The translations under genes and the position numbers were made by a program. From Mycolicibacterium sp. YH-1 (GTDB taxonomy: Bacteria > Actinomycetota > Actinomycetes > Mycobacteriales > Mycobacteriaceae), in the NCBI RefSeq assembly GCF_022557175.1, contig NZ_CP092915.1, positions 4,836,001-4,900,000 of the forward strand: a stretch of DNA of 64,000 nt, written 5' to 3'. Shown here piece by piece: positions 1-9,034 of the stretch. Numbering within the stretch: position 1 is the stretch's first letter; each line of letters begins with the position of its first letter. Below the pieces are notes generated by a model that worked only from the letters and a program-made list of their open reading frames with translations, did no database searches and was not told the origin of the DNA.

Positions 1-135
1 AATCCTGACATCCCCGAGATCGACGGCATCCCGGCCACCGGGGCCAACAGCGGAAGCGTCATCGGGTTGGAAGAGGACCAGCAGGCCGAGGGACCACAGC
101 CGATTCCGCGCTCGACCTTCAGCTCCAGCCCGTAA
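1..135 (+). CDS. C-terminal end of an unidentified protein (partial)
   Basis: An open frame runs from the window edge to a TAA at 133-135 and encodes 44 residues ending in STFSSSP. It is acidic and proline-rich, and I see no recognisable domain. It converges on the minus-strand gene that ends at 148, with only 12 bases between the two stops. The frame is real-looking in codon use (G/C third positions), but the function cannot be stated from this tail. Confidence 0.5.
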   Translation, partial: NPDIPEIDGIPATGANSGSVIGLEEDQQAEGPQPIPRSTFSSSP

Positions 136-147
136 CCGGGCAGGCCG

Positions 148-999
148 TTAGATCACGTAGTTCAGGTTGGCGACGATCCGTCGGCCGACTTCCTCGTCAC
201 CGCGGTAGCTGATCTCCTGGGATCGTGCCGTCGTCATCGGCCGCCCGCCGCACAGCCTGGTGAACTGCAGCCCGTCCAACGTGATGGTCGTCGTCGGCTC
301 CGCCCCGCCGAAGTCGTCGACCACCGCGGCCCTGCCGTCGACTGCCACCGCGATGCTGCGCGCCACCGGGCCGGTCAGTTCGATCGCCACCCGCGCGCCC
401 TCGGGCGCCTTGCCGCGCTTTCCGACCACAAACGCCATGCTGCTTGTCATCTCGTCGAGCGCGAGGCGTGACGCGGGCCCGGCCAGGTCGGCGTCGGAGG
501 CTGGGCGCGACAACGCGTCGCGAATATCGTGCTCGTGCATCCAGCAGTCGAAGATCCGGATGCGCATGAAGCGGCCGTAGGTGTCTGGCCCGGCGGGCGT
601 GACCGACGGCGCGTTCCATTCCTCATCGCTCATCGCGGTCAACACCTCGCGGCGCTGCGCCGTCACGCTACGAAAGCGTTGCAGCACATCGGCGCCGGTC
701 TCGCCGCTCAGGTGCTGCACCCAACACTCGTTCATCACACCGATCGGGTTCCGGACGTGCTCCAGTGTCGACACGTCGACGTCGGTCTCCGGTGTCGCGG
801 TCCCGCGCAGCATCTCCTCGGTGCCGATCACATGTGCGACGACATCGTGGACACACCATCCCGGAAGTGACGTCGGCAGTCGCCACCCGTCATCGGGCAC
901 GTCGGCCATCAGACGGTCGATGTCGTCCCAGGACGTGAAGAGGCCGTCGAGGACATCGTTCTTGTCGAGCACGGTCAGTGGACGTGAAGGGCTGTTCAC
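148..999 (-). CDS. Maleylpyruvate isomerase family mycothiol-dependent enzyme (DinB-like fold)
   Basis: The 283-residue protein has the DinB-like four-helix N-terminal domain typical of the actinobacterial maleylpyruvate isomerase family. The motif LPGWCVHDVVAHVIG (about residues 45-59) carries two His, and HEHDIRDAL near residue 155 supplies a further His; together these are the usual divalent-metal ligands. A smaller C-terminal domain (from about 190) resembles the sterol-carrier-like part found in many members. Such proteins are thought to use mycothiol as thiol cofactor, and most have unknown substrates. The start is GTG at 997-999. It lies 46 bases downstream of smpB on the same strand and may be the last gene of that operon. 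There is no local evidence for a maleylpyruvate pathway, so a specific reaction should not be assumed. Confidence 0.8.
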   Translation of the reverse strand: MNSPSRPLTVLDKNDVLDGLFTSWDDIDRLMADVPDDGWRLPTSLPGWCVHDVVAHVIGTEEMLRGTATPETDVDVSTLEHVRNPIGVMNECWVQHLSGETGADVLQRFRSVTAQRREVLTAMSDEEWNAPSVTPAGPDTYGRFMRIRIFDCWMHEHDIRDALSRPASDADLAGPASRLALDEMTSSMAFVVGKRGKAPEGARVAIELTGPVARSIAVAVDGRAAVVDDFGGAEPTTTITLDGLQFTRLCGGRPMTTARSQEISYRGDEEVGRRIVANLNYVI

Positions 1000-1045
1000 C
1001 AGACGACCGTATCGCCCGCTGCGACCCGCACGGTGAGAATCCCGC

Positions 1046-1546
1046 TCAGTGCATGCCCTTGATCCGGCGGCCCAGCTCCCGTGTCACTTCCCGATTGGCG
1101 TCTCGCGTGGCGATGTCCTGACGCTTGTCGTGCGCCTGCTTGCCGCGCGCCAGCGCGAGTTCGACCTTGACCTTGCCGTCGGTGAAGTACAGCTTCAGGG
1201 GCACCAGGGTGAGGTTGCCGTCGCGGATCTTGCCGATCAGGTTGTCGATCTCGCTGCGGTGCAACAGCAGTTTGCGATTACGGCGCGGCGCGTGATTGGT
1301 CCAGCTGCCGTGGTGATACTCCGGGATGTGCAGGTTGCGCAGCCAGATCTCACCGTCGTCGACCGTGGCGAAGGCGTCGGCCAGCGAGGCCTGACCGTCA
1401 CGCAGGCTCTTCACCTCGGTGCCCATGAGAGCGACGCCGGCCTCGTAGGTCTCCAGGATCGTGTAGTTGTGCCGCGCCTTGCGATTGGTCGCGACAACCT
1501 GGTTGTTGCGCCGCGTCTGCTCGTCGACCTTCTTCTTGTTGACCAC
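1046..1546 (-). CDS. smpB: SsrA-binding protein SmpB
   Basis: SmpB (166 residues) binds tmRNA and delivers it to stalled ribosomes for trans-translation. The conserved block around residues 26-60 ([15 protein letters not shown], then [10 protein letters not shown]) is the OB-fold core, and the basic C-terminal tail ([15 protein letters not shown], ending GRRIKGMH) is the part that enters the ribosome. Length matches the actinobacterial family. The start is GTG at 1544-1546, one base after the ftsX stop, so translation is probably coupled to ftsX. The order ftsE-ftsX-smpB is conserved in mycobacteria. The tmRNA gene itself is not in the window. Confidence 0.97.
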   Translation of the reverse strand: MVNKKKVDEQTRRNNQVVATNRKARHNYTILETYEAGVALMGTEVKSLRDGQASLADAFATVDDGEIWLRNLHIPEYHHGSWTNHAPRRNRKLLLHRSEIDNLIGKIRDGNLTLVPLKLYFTDGKVKVELALARGKQAHDKRQDIATRDANREVTRELGRRIKGMH

Positions 1547-1547
1547 G

Positions 1548-2441
1548 CTAACGCCGCACGTACAGGCGCAACGTGACGTACCCGGTCACGCCGGCCATGG
1601 CCACACCGACGAACAGCAGGAACGGCGATATGAAGAGGATGTCCGCATAGTCGATTCTGGCGATCAGGTTCGCTTGATAGAACTGGTTCAGCGCCTTCTC
1701 GAGGAAGAACGCACGCACCACTATCAACCCGATAATCGATATCACCACGCCGATGAGCGCGGCCAGCATCGCCTCCACCAGGAACGGCAGCTGGGTGTAC
1801 CACCGACTGGCGCCGACGAGTCGCATGATGCCGACTTCGGTGCGGCGGGTGTACGCCGCGACTTGAACCATGTTGGCTATCAACAGGATCGCACCGATCG
1901 CCTGTACCAGCGCCACCGCGAACGCGACGGCGCTCAGGCCGTCCAGGACAGCGAACAATCGGTCTATCAGGTCCTTCTGGTTCAGCACGTTGAGCACGCC
2001 CGGTTGACCGACCATGGCCTCGTCGAAGGCCTTGTGCTGTTCGGGGTTATCCAGCTTGACGATGAACGACGCCGGAAACGCGTCCTTGCCCGCGACGTCC
2101 TTGTACTGCGGGAACTTCTTGATCGCGTCGGCGTAGGCCTCGTCGCGGTTCAGGAAGCGCACCGACCGGACATCGTCGCGATCCTCGATCTGCGCGCGCA
2201 GGCTCTTGCAGGGGTCCGCGTCGCACGTCGGATCGTTGGCCGAGACGTCGTTGGTCAGGAAGACCTGACTCTCCACTCGGTCCAGGTAGATGGTGCGGGA
2301 GCTGTCGGCGAGCCGGACCACTAGCAGACCACCGCCGAGCAGCCCGATCGAGATGGCGGTCGTCAAAATCATGGCGACCGTCATCGTGACGTTGCGACGA
2401 AGTCCGGTGAAGACCTCGTTGATGAGAAAGCCGAAGCGCAC
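1548..2441 (-). CDS. ftsX: Cell division ABC-transporter-like membrane protein FtsX
   Basis: FtsX (297 residues) is the membrane half of the FtsEX complex, which couples cytoplasmic ATP hydrolysis to activation of peptidoglycan hydrolases; in M. tuberculosis its extracellular loop binds RipC. The sequence shows one membrane helix near 20-45, a large extracytoplasmic domain (about 45-170) containing two close cysteines (CDADPC), then three helices (about 172-195, 222-250, 265-290). This 1+3 topology is diagnostic. The start is GTG at 2439-2441, immediately after the ftsE stop with no gap, which supports coupled translation. Confidence 0.97.
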   Translation of the reverse strand: MRFGFLINEVFTGLRRNVTMTVAMILTTAISIGLLGGGLLVVRLADSSRTIYLDRVESQVFLTNDVSANDPTCDADPCKSLRAQIEDRDDVRSVRFLNRDEAYADAIKKFPQYKDVAGKDAFPASFIVKLDNPEQHKAFDEAMVGQPGVLNVLNQKDLIDRLFAVLDGLSAVAFAVALVQAIGAILLIANMVQVAAYTRRTEVGIMRLVGASRWYTQLPFLVEAMLAALIGVVISIIGLIVVRAFFLEKALNQFYQANLIARIDYADILFISPFLLFVGVAMAGVTGYVTLRLYVRR

Positions 2442-3131
2442 TTAGCGATCCATTCCGTAGACACCGCGTTGTTCGTCGCGGATCAGCCGTCCCAGCTCGA
2501 GTTCGATGACCCGCTGGCGCATCGAGTCGACGATGTGATGGTCATGGGTTGCCATCAGGACCGTCGTCCCCGTGCGGTTGATCCGCTCGAGCAGATCCAT
2601 GATGTCCTTGCTGGTGTCCGGGTCCAGGTTGCCGGTCGGTTCATCGGCCAGCAGCACCAGCGGACGGTTGACGAACGCGCGGGCGATGGCCACGCGCTGC
2701 TGCTCACCGCCGGAGAGCTCGGTGGGCAGCCGGTTGGACTTGCCCGACAGGCCGACCATCTCGAGCACGTCCGGCACGACCCTGTTGATGACGTCGGCAC
2801 GCTTGCCGATCACCTCGAGCGCGAACGCGACGTTCTCGAACACCGTCTTCTGCTGCAGCAGGCGGAAGTCCTGGAACACGCAGCCCAAAACCTGCCGCAG
2901 GCTCGGGATGTGCCGGTTCGCCAACTTGTTGACGTGAAACTTCGAGACCTGGATGTCACCCGAGGACGGATGCTCCTCAGCTAACAGCAGCCGCATGAAC
3001 GTCGACTTGCCCGATCCGGACGGGCCAATGAGGAAGACGAACTCACCTTTGTCGATCTTGAGCGACACATTGTCCAGGGCCGGACGGGCCGAGGACTTGT
3101 ACTGCTTGCTCACGTGGTCGAGGGTGATCAT
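2442..3131 (-). CDS. ftsE: Cell division ATP-binding protein FtsE
   Basis: FtsE (229 residues) is the ABC-type ATPase that drives FtsX at the septum. Walker A GPSGSGKS lies at residues 36-43, the signature LSGGEQQR near 138, Walker B VLLADEP near 158, and the switch His in ATHDH follows. I chose ATG at 3129-3131; a GTG one codon upstream (3134) is possible, but ATG gives the usual mycobacterial length. No clear ribosome-binding site precedes it, so the message may be leaderless or read through from the upstream gene 40 bases away. Confidence 0.97.
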   Translation of the reverse strand: MITLDHVSKQYKSSARPALDNVSLKIDKGEFVFLIGPSGSGKSTFMRLLLAEEHPSSGDIQVSKFHVNKLANRHIPSLRQVLGCVFQDFRLLQQKTVFENVAFALEVIGKRADVINRVVPDVLEMVGLSGKSNRLPTELSGGEQQRVAIARAFVNRPLVLLADEPTGNLDPDTSKDIMDLLERINRTGTTVLMATHDHHIVDSMRQRVIELELGRLIRDEQRGVYGMDR

Positions 3132-3171
3132 CACGGCACGCCAGTGTAGCGGTGCACGCGCCCATACCCCG

Positions 3172-3714
3172 TTACCGCGGTGGCGCCGGAGCGGTGGGCG
3201 CTGGTGCGGGCCCCGGTCCGAAGGGTGGCGGCAGCGGCGGCAGCGTCGGCAGCGTGAAGCCCGGCGCCGGGGGCATCGTCGTCGTCACCGTGCTCGGCGG
3301 CAGGGGCCCAGGACCGTCTGGGTCGACGACGGTCGTCGGCACCTCGTCCGTCGGCGGCACGGGTGTCGTGGGCGTCGTGGGTGACGGCGTGTCAGTCGGG
3401 CTGGGCTCCGTGGTGGTGGTCGTCGTCGTGGTTGTCGGTGTCGTCGTCCGTGGCCGCTCCTGGACGTTGGTACGGGGCACCCAGGTGTACTCCGGGTCGG
3501 GCATGAAGCCCGGTGGCACCACCTGCGCGGGCTGCTCCACGGGAGCCGGGGGCGGCGGCCGATAAGTCTGATACAGCCAGTTGACGGCGAAGAACGCGAT
3601 GATCAACGCGACCGTCGACGTCCTGATCCGGCCCCAGAGCAGGTAATCGGGCCAGCCGTGTCCCGGCTCGCGCGTACGCAGCGACTTCCACCAAGTCCGA
3701 TCGGTCAGTTTCAT
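3172..3714 (-). CDS. Proline/threonine-rich single-pass membrane protein (Rv3103c-like)
   Basis: This 180-residue protein has a basic N-terminus, one hydrophobic segment (about 31-50, [20 protein letters not shown]) and a long extracytoplasmic tail dominated by Pro and Thr, including a run of threonines around 113-126. It has no enzymatic motif. Its place between mscS and ftsE matches the uncharacterised M. tuberculosis gene Rv3103c. The ATG at 3712-3714 overlaps the mscS stop by four bases (ATGA), so it is translationally coupled. The low-complexity tail suggests a cell-wall-spanning role, possibly connected to FtsEX; that is inference from position only. Confidence 0.8.
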   Translation of the reverse strand: MKLTDRTWWKSLRTREPGHGWPDYLLWGRIRTSTVALIIAFFAVNWLYQTYRPPPPAPVEQPAQVVPPGFMPDPEYTWVPRTNVQERPRTTTPTTTTTTTTTEPSPTDTPSPTTPTTPVPPTDEVPTTVVDPDGPGPLPPSTVTTTMPPAPGFTLPTLPPLPPPFGPGPAPAPTAPAPPR

Positions 3715-4700
3715 CGGCTGCTCACCGGACCCTGGGTCTCCTCCTCCGCGCCGCCCGCGGTCGACGGGTGCACGATGGCCCCCACCGTGGGCGAGGACGT
3801 GGCGGGGCTGGCGATACCCGCGCGGCCCAGCGCACGCACGACGAGCATGCGCAGCCGTCGGCCCACCTCGAACTGCTTGCCGGGCAGGGTGCGCGCGACC
3901 ATACGCAGGTTGACGGTGTCGAGTTCGATGCTCTCGACGCCCATCAGCTGGGGCGCATCAAGCAGCAGCGGGGCCATCAGCTTGTCGTCCATCGCGGTAC
4001 TGCACACCCCGTGCAGCACCTCGTTGACCTTGTTCAGATCCGCGCTCGTCGGCACTGGGATGTCCACAACGGCGCGCGCCCAGTCCTTGGACAGGTTGAC
4101 GGTCTTGACGATCTGGCCGTTGGGAAGGGTGAACACCTCGCCCTCGCTGGAGCGCAGCTTGGTCACGCGCAGCGTCACGTCCTCGACGGTCCCCTCCGCA
4201 GGCGTGGCGATGCCCGTGACGGTCAGCGACACCAGGTCACCGAATCCGTACTGCTTCTCGGTGATGATGAAGAAACCGGCCAGCAGGTCCTGCACGATGC
4301 GTTGCGCACCGAAACCGAGCGCGGCACCGAGCACGGCCGCCGGCGCGACCAGCGATCCCACCGGGATGGCGATGATGTCGGTGATCTCGACGATCACGAC
4401 CACGAACAGCACCGCGATCGACACCCAGGAGATCACCGATGCGACCGCCTGGCGGTGCTTGGCACTCTCGGTGCGCACCAGCTGGTCGCTCTCGAGGTAC
4501 TCGGCGTCGATGCGGCGGGTGATCTTTCGGGCCGCCCAGGTGATGAAGCGAGCCATCAGTACCGCGGCGATGATCAGCATCACGATCCGCAGACCGCGCG
4601 TGATAATCCACTCGCCGACGTCGCCGCGCCAGAAGTCGTGCCAGCCCTGGGCCCACCCGATGGCGTGGTAGCTCACCGCTTGGACGCTACTAGTCGTCAT
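3711..4700 (-). CDS. Small-conductance mechanosensitive channel, MscS family
   Basis: The 329-residue product has three predicted membrane helices (about 37-58, 86-106, 115-145). The third is the glycine/alanine-rich pore helix ([13 protein letters not shown]) followed by the beta domain ([16 protein letters not shown]), which is diagnostic of MscS channels that release solutes on hypo-osmotic shock. The open frame extends to 4880, but the start is best placed at ATG 4698-4700, because AGGAAAG lies directly before it and the longer form would run deep into prfB. It overlaps the prfB stop by 11 bases. Equivalent to Rv3104c by position. Confidence 0.88.
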   Translation of the reverse strand: MTTSSVQAVSYHAIGWAQGWHDFWRGDVGEWIITRGLRIVMLIIAAVLMARFITWAARKITRRIDAEYLESDQLVRTESAKHRQAVASVISWVSIAVLFVVVIVEITDIIAIPVGSLVAPAAVLGAALGFGAQRIVQDLLAGFFIITEKQYGFGDLVSLTVTGIATPAEGTVEDVTLRVTKLRSSEGEVFTLPNGQIVKTVNLSKDWARAVVDIPVPTSADLNKVNEVLHGVCSTAMDDKLMAPLLLDAPQLMGVESIELDTVNLRMVARTLPGKQFEVGRRLRMLVVRALGRAGIASPATSSPTVGAIVHPSTAGGAEEETQGPVSSR

Positions 4701-5805
4701 CTTTCCTATTGCGCCAACGGATTCCCGCCTCCAGGAATCCGTCGATGTCTCCGTCGAGTACCGCGGCCGGATTGCCGACCTCGTATTCGTTACGCAGGTC
4801 CTTGACCATCTGATACGGGTGCAACACGTATGACCGCATCTGGTTGCCCCATGAGCTGCCGGAATCACTCTTGAGCGCATCCATCTCGGCGCGCTCCTCC
4901 AAACGCTTGCGCTCCAGCAACTTCGCCTGCAGAACCCGCATGGCGGACACCTTGTTCTGCAACTGCGACTTCTCGTTCTGACAGGTCACGACGATCCCGG
5001 TGGGAATGTGGGTGAGTCGAACCGCGGAGTCGGTGGTGTTGACCGACTGCCCTCCGGGACCGCTGGACCGGTAGACGTCGACGCGCAGATCGCCTTCGGG
5101 AATCTCGATGTGATCGGTTGTCTCGACCACGGGAAGCACCTCGACCTCGGCGAACGACGTCTGCCGTCGACCCTGGTTGTCGAATGGGCTGATCCGCACC
5201 AGGCGATGGGTGCCCTGCTCCACCGACAACGTGCCGTAGGCGTAGGGCGCGTGCACCGCGAACGTGGCGCTCTTGATGCCGGCCTCCTCGGCATAGGACG
5301 TATCGAAGACCTCGACGCCGTAGTCGTGCTTCTCAGCCCAGCGGATGTACATCCGCATCAACATCTCGGCCCAGTCGGCGGCGTCCACCCCGCCCGCGCC
5401 CGAGCGGATCGTCACGACGGCCTCGCGCTCGTCGTACTCACCGGACAGCAGCGTGCGGACCTCCATGGCCTCGATGTCCTCGCGGAGCTTCGCGAGTTCG
5501 GCATCGGCTTCGGCCGTGGCGGTCTCGGCGTCCTGCCCCTCCTCCTCCGCGGCCATCTCATACAGCACCGGGAGGTCGTCGACCCGTTGCCGCAACGCCT
5601 CCACGCGGCGCAGCTCACCCTGGGCGTGGGACAGCTCGCTGGTGACCTTCTGGGCCCGCGTCTGGTCGTCCCACAGCTTGGGATCGGAGGCATCCTGCTC
5701 GAGACCCGCGATGCGCGTGCGCAGACCGTCTACGTCCAGCACCCGCTCCACCGTCGTCAGGGTGGTGTCAAGGGCTGCTATGTCGGCTTGCTGGTCGGGA
5801 TCCAC
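4690..5805 (-). CDS. prfB: Peptide chain release factor 2
   Basis: RF2 (371 residues) recognises UGA and UAA stop codons and triggers peptide release. The recognition tripeptide SPF is at about 206-208 and the catalytic GGQ at about 251-253, within [11 protein letters not shown]. The frame is continuous from GTG at 5803-5805 to TAG, so there is no programmed +1 frameshift of the E. coli kind. It is the first gene of the minus-strand run prfB-mscS-(Rv3103c-like)-ftsE-ftsX-smpB and is divergent from fprA. Confidence 0.98.
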   Translation of the reverse strand: MDPDQQADIAALDTTLTTVERVLDVDGLRTRIAGLEQDASDPKLWDDQTRAQKVTSELSHAQGELRRVEALRQRVDDLPVLYEMAAEEEGQDAETATAEADAELAKLREDIEAMEVRTLLSGEYDEREAVVTIRSGAGGVDAADWAEMLMRMYIRWAEKHDYGVEVFDTSYAEEAGIKSATFAVHAPYAYGTLSVEQGTHRLVRISPFDNQGRRQTSFAEVEVLPVVETTDHIEIPEGDLRVDVYRSSGPGGQSVNTTDSAVRLTHIPTGIVVTCQNEKSQLQNKVSAMRVLQAKLLERKRLEERAEMDALKSDSGSSWGNQMRSYVLHPYQMVKDLRNEYEVGNPAAVLDGDIDGFLEAGIRWRNRKDDD

Positions 5806-5981
5806 GGGAAATCAGCGTACCCACCGCTTCACCGATCACTTCCCACTTCCCCCACTACATGTTCCTACTTCCCCCAGGACATGGCGGCCATTTCCGGGGC
5901 TAGCATGCCTGTGTGACCAGCCCATCGGCGATGCGACAGCCCCTTGCACGCCCGGGACAGTGCTTGAAAGAAAGCTGAAGA

Positions 5982-7364
5982 ATGCGCCCCTATCACGTCG
6001 CGATCGTCGGTTCCGGTCCTTCGGGCTACTTCGCCGCCGCCTCGCTGTTGAAGTTTGCCGACGCCTCGGACGGCACCGACGACGCGAACCGACGCGACGT
6101 CCGCATCGACATGCTCGACATGCTGCCGACGCCGTGGGGGCTCGTGCGGTCCGGCGTGGCGCCCGACCACCCGAAGATCAAGACCATCAGCGCGCAGTTC
6201 GCCAAGACATCGACGGACCCACGCTTCCGCTTCTTCGGCAACATCGAGGTCGGCAAGCACGTGCAGGCCGACGAGTTGGCCGAACGCTACGACGCGGTGA
6301 TCTACGCCATCGGCGCGCAGTCGGACCGGCCGCTGAGCATTCCCGGCGAGGATTTGGTCGGCAGCGTCGCCGCCGTCGACTTCGTCGGCTGGTACAACGC
6401 ACACCCCCACTTCGAGGAGATGCTGCCCGACCTGTCCTGCGGGCGGGCCGTGGTGATCGGCAACGGCAACGTCGCGCTCGACGTGGCGCGCATCCTGGTC
6501 AGCGACCCCGACCTGCTGGCCACAACCGACATCGCCGACCACGCACTGAACGCGCTGCACGCGCGCGGCGTCGAAGAGGTCGTGGTGGTCGGGCGGCGTG
6601 GCCCGCTGCAGGCCCCGTTCACGACGCTGGAACTGCGTGAACTCGGTGACCTCGAGGCGATGGCGGATGTGGACGTCATCGTCGACCCCGCGGACTTCGC
6701 CGACATCTCCGACGAGGACCTCGAGGCCGCGCCGAAGGCCGTCAAGCAGAACATCAAGGTGCTGCGCGGGTACGCCGCGCAGGAGCCGCGGGGCGCCAAG
6801 CGGCGCATCATCTTCCGCTTCGCGACATCGCCGATCGAACTCAAGGGTGACGGTCGAGTCGAGTCGATCGTGCTGGGCACCAACGAACTCGTCGACGACG
6901 GGGACCGCGTGGTCGCCAAGGACACCGGCGTGCGCGAGGAGTTGCCCGCCCAGTTGGTGGTGCGCGCGGTCGGGTACCGCGGCGTGCCGACACCTGGGAT
7001 TCCATTCGACGAGCGGTCGGGCACCATCCCCCACACCATGGGCCACGTCGAGGGGGCCCGCAACGCCTACGTGGTGGGCTGGATCAAGCGCGGCCCTTCG
7101 GGCGTCATCGGCAGCAACAAGAAGGACTCCCAGGAGACCGTCGACACTCTCGTCGCCGACCTCGCGGCGGGCGAGGTGGCCGACTTCGCGGCCGACCACT
7201 CCGAGGCCCTCGCTGCGTGGCTTCTGGAGCGCCAGCCCAAACTCGTCACCGACGATCACTGGAAGCTGATCGACGACCACGAGAAGGCGGCCGGCGAGAA
7301 GCTCGGGCGGCCGCGGGTGAAGCTGACCAACATCGCCGACATGCTGCGAGTCGGCCACCGCTGA
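5982..7364 (+). CDS. fprA: NADPH-ferredoxin reductase FprA
   Basis: FprA (460 residues) is an adrenodoxin-reductase-type flavoenzyme that passes electrons from NADPH to ferredoxins, for instance for cytochromes P450. The N-terminal FAD motif IVGSGPSGYFAA is at 7-18 and the NADP-binding motif VVIGNGNVALDVARIL near 153. The C-terminal part has the GWIKRGPSGVIG block typical of this family, and length agrees with M. tuberculosis FprA (456 residues). A TAGCAT hexamer at 5901-5906 could be the -10 element of its own promoter in the 176-base divergent gap with prfB. The ATG at 5982 is the first good start. Confidence 0.96.
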   Translation: MRPYHVAIVGSGPSGYFAAASLLKFADASDGTDDANRRDVRIDMLDMLPTPWGLVRSGVAPDHPKIKTISAQFAKTSTDPRFRFFGNIEVGKHVQADELAERYDAVIYAIGAQSDRPLSIPGEDLVGSVAAVDFVGWYNAHPHFEEMLPDLSCGRAVVIGNGNVALDVARILVSDPDLLATTDIADHALNALHARGVEEVVVVGRRGPLQAPFTTLELRELGDLEAMADVDVIVDPADFADISDEDLEAAPKAVKQNIKVLRGYAAQEPRGAKRRIIFRFATSPIELKGDGRVESIVLGTNELVDDGDRVVAKDTGVREELPAQLVVRAVGYRGVPTPGIPFDERSGTIPHTMGHVEGARNAYVVGWIKRGPSGVIGSNKKDSQETVDTLVADLAAGEVADFAADHSEALAAWLLERQPKLVTDDHWKLIDDHEKAAGEKLGRPRVKLTNIADMLRVGHR

Positions 7365-7376
7365 CGGCAGGGGCGG

Positions 7377-7505
7377 TCAGTCGCTCACCGGTGGGGCGGC
7401 TTTGTCGGCGGCGATCGTGACCAGAACCCGGGTCTCCGGCCGGCCAGTGAAACCGGGATACGGAACACCCAGGTACTTCTGCGATATCTCATCGATGCTC
7501 TCGGC
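7377..7505 (-). pseudogene. C-terminal remnant of an F420/FMN-binding PPOX-class oxidoreductase
   Basis: Reading the minus strand from about 7505 to the TGA at 7377-7379 gives about 42 residues containing SIDEISQKYLGVPYPG and then TRVLVTIAADKA. This resembles the end of PPOX-class F420-dependent enzymes (a DEIS-KYxG-YP motif followed by a final beta strand). Nothing upstream in this frame continues the protein: the frame runs straight into the HNH remnant on the other strand. The call rests on pattern memory of a short piece, so it is tentative. Confidence 0.4.
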
Positions 7506-7804
7506 GCCGCGATGCGCCGATCCGCCATCACGACCACGCCGAGCCTGCCGCGCACGGAGGGTGCACCAACGCCGTCAACGGACGCAGGACGTGTGCGGCC
7601 TGCAACGACGCCAAGGAGGCCGCCGGTTGGCGGGCGACTGGCAGGTTTGACCACTCGGGTTGTCACACTGCGCATCTCGTCACACCCACCGGCTCGACCT
7701 ATGCCTCCAATGCGCCGCCACTACCGGGGACCTACCGCCTCATCCTCAGCGAGACCGAGATCAACTTCGCCTTCGACATCGGCGATTTCGGCCACGCCGC
7801 CTAG
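7505..7804 (+). pseudogene. C-terminal remnant of a 13E12-repeat HNH endonuclease (DUF222 family)
   Basis: The plus-strand frame ending at TAG 7802-7804 reads DAPIRHHDHAEPAAHGG, then NGRRTCAACNDAKEAAGW and VTPTGSTYASNAPPLPG. This is the HNH nuclease end (H-D-H, C-x2-C-N, KE-x2-GW) of the mycobacterial 13E12 repeat family. Members are normally 400-500 residues, and the whole DUF222 part is missing. The zinc/HNH residues that remain look intact. The left break abuts the end of an unrelated gene fragment near 7505, which marks an old deletion or recombination joint. Confidence 0.7.
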
Positions 7805-8139
7805 TACGACGGGGGCGGCGGGGGCGGCTCGATCGGCTCGGGCGGCGCGAAGCTCCAGTTGTCCGGGTTCTTCGGTGAGTAGACCACCGGGATCAACTGG
7901 CCCATGGTGGGCCAGCTACCGACGTCGACGGCCATCCGTTGGTAGACGACGTGCTCGGTGACGGTTGGGCCGTTGATCACGCCACTGATCGTGACGAACT
8001 GCTCCCCCTCGGCGTCGGGTCGAGGACTCACGCCCGTGACCAGCAGCGTGCCGTGCGCGACCTCACCGCGGGGTCCCCCCTTCCGGATCCGGGGAATCAC
8101 AATCATCGCGATCACACCGACCAGGATCACCAGCGCCAT
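7801..8139 (-). CDS. Small membrane-anchored protein of unknown function
   Basis: About 112 residues: an N-terminal hydrophobic helix ([21 protein letters not shown]) followed by a soluble beta-rich domain ([23 protein letters not shown], split here as seen around 30-52) and a proline-rich end with seven prolines. No catalytic motif is visible. ATG at 8137-8139 is chosen; GTG at 8151 or TTG at 8148 are in frame and would add three or four residues. The gene is divergent from hisN with only 36 bases between the two starts, so the promoters must overlap or one is leaderless. The family appears to be a mycobacterial hypothetical; function not known to me. Confidence 0.7.
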   Translation of the reverse strand: MALVILVGVIAMIVIPRIRKGGPRGEVAHGTLLVTGVSPRPDAEGEQFVTISGVINGPTVTEHVVYQRMAVDVGSWPTMGQLIPVVYSPKNPDNWSFAPPEPIEPPPPPPSY

Positions 8140-8175
8140 AAATTCCAACACACCGCCATGGTAGGACTGCTTGCC

Positions 8176-8946
8176 ATGAGCACCGTTGCGGATGACGTCG
8201 AACTGGCACTGCGATTGGCCGACAAGGCCGACACCCTGACCCTGGATCGCTTCGGCGCCCAAGACCTGCGGATCGAGACCAAACCCGATCTGACGCCGGT
8301 CACAGACGCCGACCGGTCGGCCGAGGAGACACTGCGCGAACTGCTCACCGCGAGTCGGCCCGGGGATGCGCTGTTCGGCGAGGAGTACGGCGGCACCGCG
8401 GTCTTCGAGGGCCGGCAGTGGGTGCTCGACCCGATCGACGGCACCAAGAACTTCGTCCGCGGAGTTCCCGTCTGGTCGACGCTCATCGCGCTGCTCGAGG
8501 ACGGTGTCCCCACTGTCGGCGTGGTGAGCGCGCCCGCGCTGCACCGCCGGTGGTGGGCCGGCGCGGGCCAGGGCGCGTTCACGTCGTTCCGCGGCACCAT
8601 CCGTCAGATCTCGGTGTCCGCCGTCGCCGACATCGAGTCCGCAAGCCTGTCCTACTCGGACCTGATCGGCTGGGGCGATCGGCGGGCGCGCTTCCTCGAC
8701 CTCGCCGACGCCGCGTGGCGGGTGCGCGGGTACGGCGACTTCTGGTCGTACTGCCTACTCGCCGAGGGCGCGGTCGACATCGTCGCGGAGCCCGAGGTGA
8801 AGCTGTGGGACCTTGCCCCGCTGGACATCCTGATCCGCGAGGCGGGCGGCACGTTCACCAATCTCGACGGCGCACCCGGACCGCACGGCGGCAGTGCGGT
8901 GGCCACCAACGGCCTTCTGCACGAGCAGGTGCTGGGGCGCCTGTAA
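8176..8946 (+). CDS. hisN: Histidinol-phosphatase / inositol-monophosphatase-family phosphatase
   Basis: The 256-residue protein is an Mg2+-dependent phosphatase of the inositol monophosphatase fold. The metal-binding motifs are GEEYGG (about 67-72), [12 protein letters not shown] (about 84-95) and [16 protein letters not shown] (about 207-222). By position (before fadE24) and sequence it is the counterpart of M. tuberculosis Rv3137, annotated HisN, which dephosphorylates histidinol phosphate in histidine synthesis. An open frame reaches upstream to 7939, but ATG 8176 is supported by a TAGGAC Shine-Dalgarno-like stretch and by family length. Confidence 0.9.
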   Translation: MSTVADDVELALRLADKADTLTLDRFGAQDLRIETKPDLTPVTDADRSAEETLRELLTASRPGDALFGEEYGGTAVFEGRQWVLDPIDGTKNFVRGVPVWSTLIALLEDGVPTVGVVSAPALHRRWWAGAGQGAFTSFRGTIRQISVSAVADIESASLSYSDLIGWGDRRARFLDLADAAWRVRGYGDFWSYCLLAEGAVDIVAEPEVKLWDLAPLDILIREAGGTFTNLDGAPGPHGGSAVATNGLLHEQVLGRL

Positions 8947-8973
8947 CCCATGTGAGCTGCCTAACAGTCCACT

Positions 8974-8995
8974 TATCTTACTCCGGAGTAAGATA
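8974..8995. promoter_or_regulatory. Perfect 22-bp palindrome upstream of fadE24 (putative operator)
   Basis: TATCTTACTCC is followed directly by its exact reverse complement. It lies 39 bases before the fadE24 ATG and ends in TAAGAT, which could double as a -10 hexamer. Size and symmetry are typical of TetR-family operators. The regulator is not identifiable from the window. Confidence 0.7.
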
Positions 8996-9034
8996 GGGTC
9001 ATATTGCACTGCCCCAACGACGCGAGGCTGCGAC

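Noticed and set aside
4701..4880. Longer N-terminus for the MscS channel
   Set aside because: The extension overlaps prfB by 180 bases and is Arg/Thr/Cys-rich, unlike the family; ATG 4700 has a good ribosome-binding site.
4690..5805. Programmed frameshift in prfB
   Set aside because: The frame is continuous from start to stop, with no early in-frame TGA as in E. coli.
5865..7358. 497-codon minus-strand open frame opposite fprA
   Set aside because: It is the antisense shadow of a well-recognised gene; the translation is His/Val/Gly/Arg-rich with no domain, as expected for the opposite strand of GC-rich coding DNA. The same applies to 18477-19499, 19427-20644 and 20734-21756 (minus) and 47045-48574 and 50462-51589 (plus).
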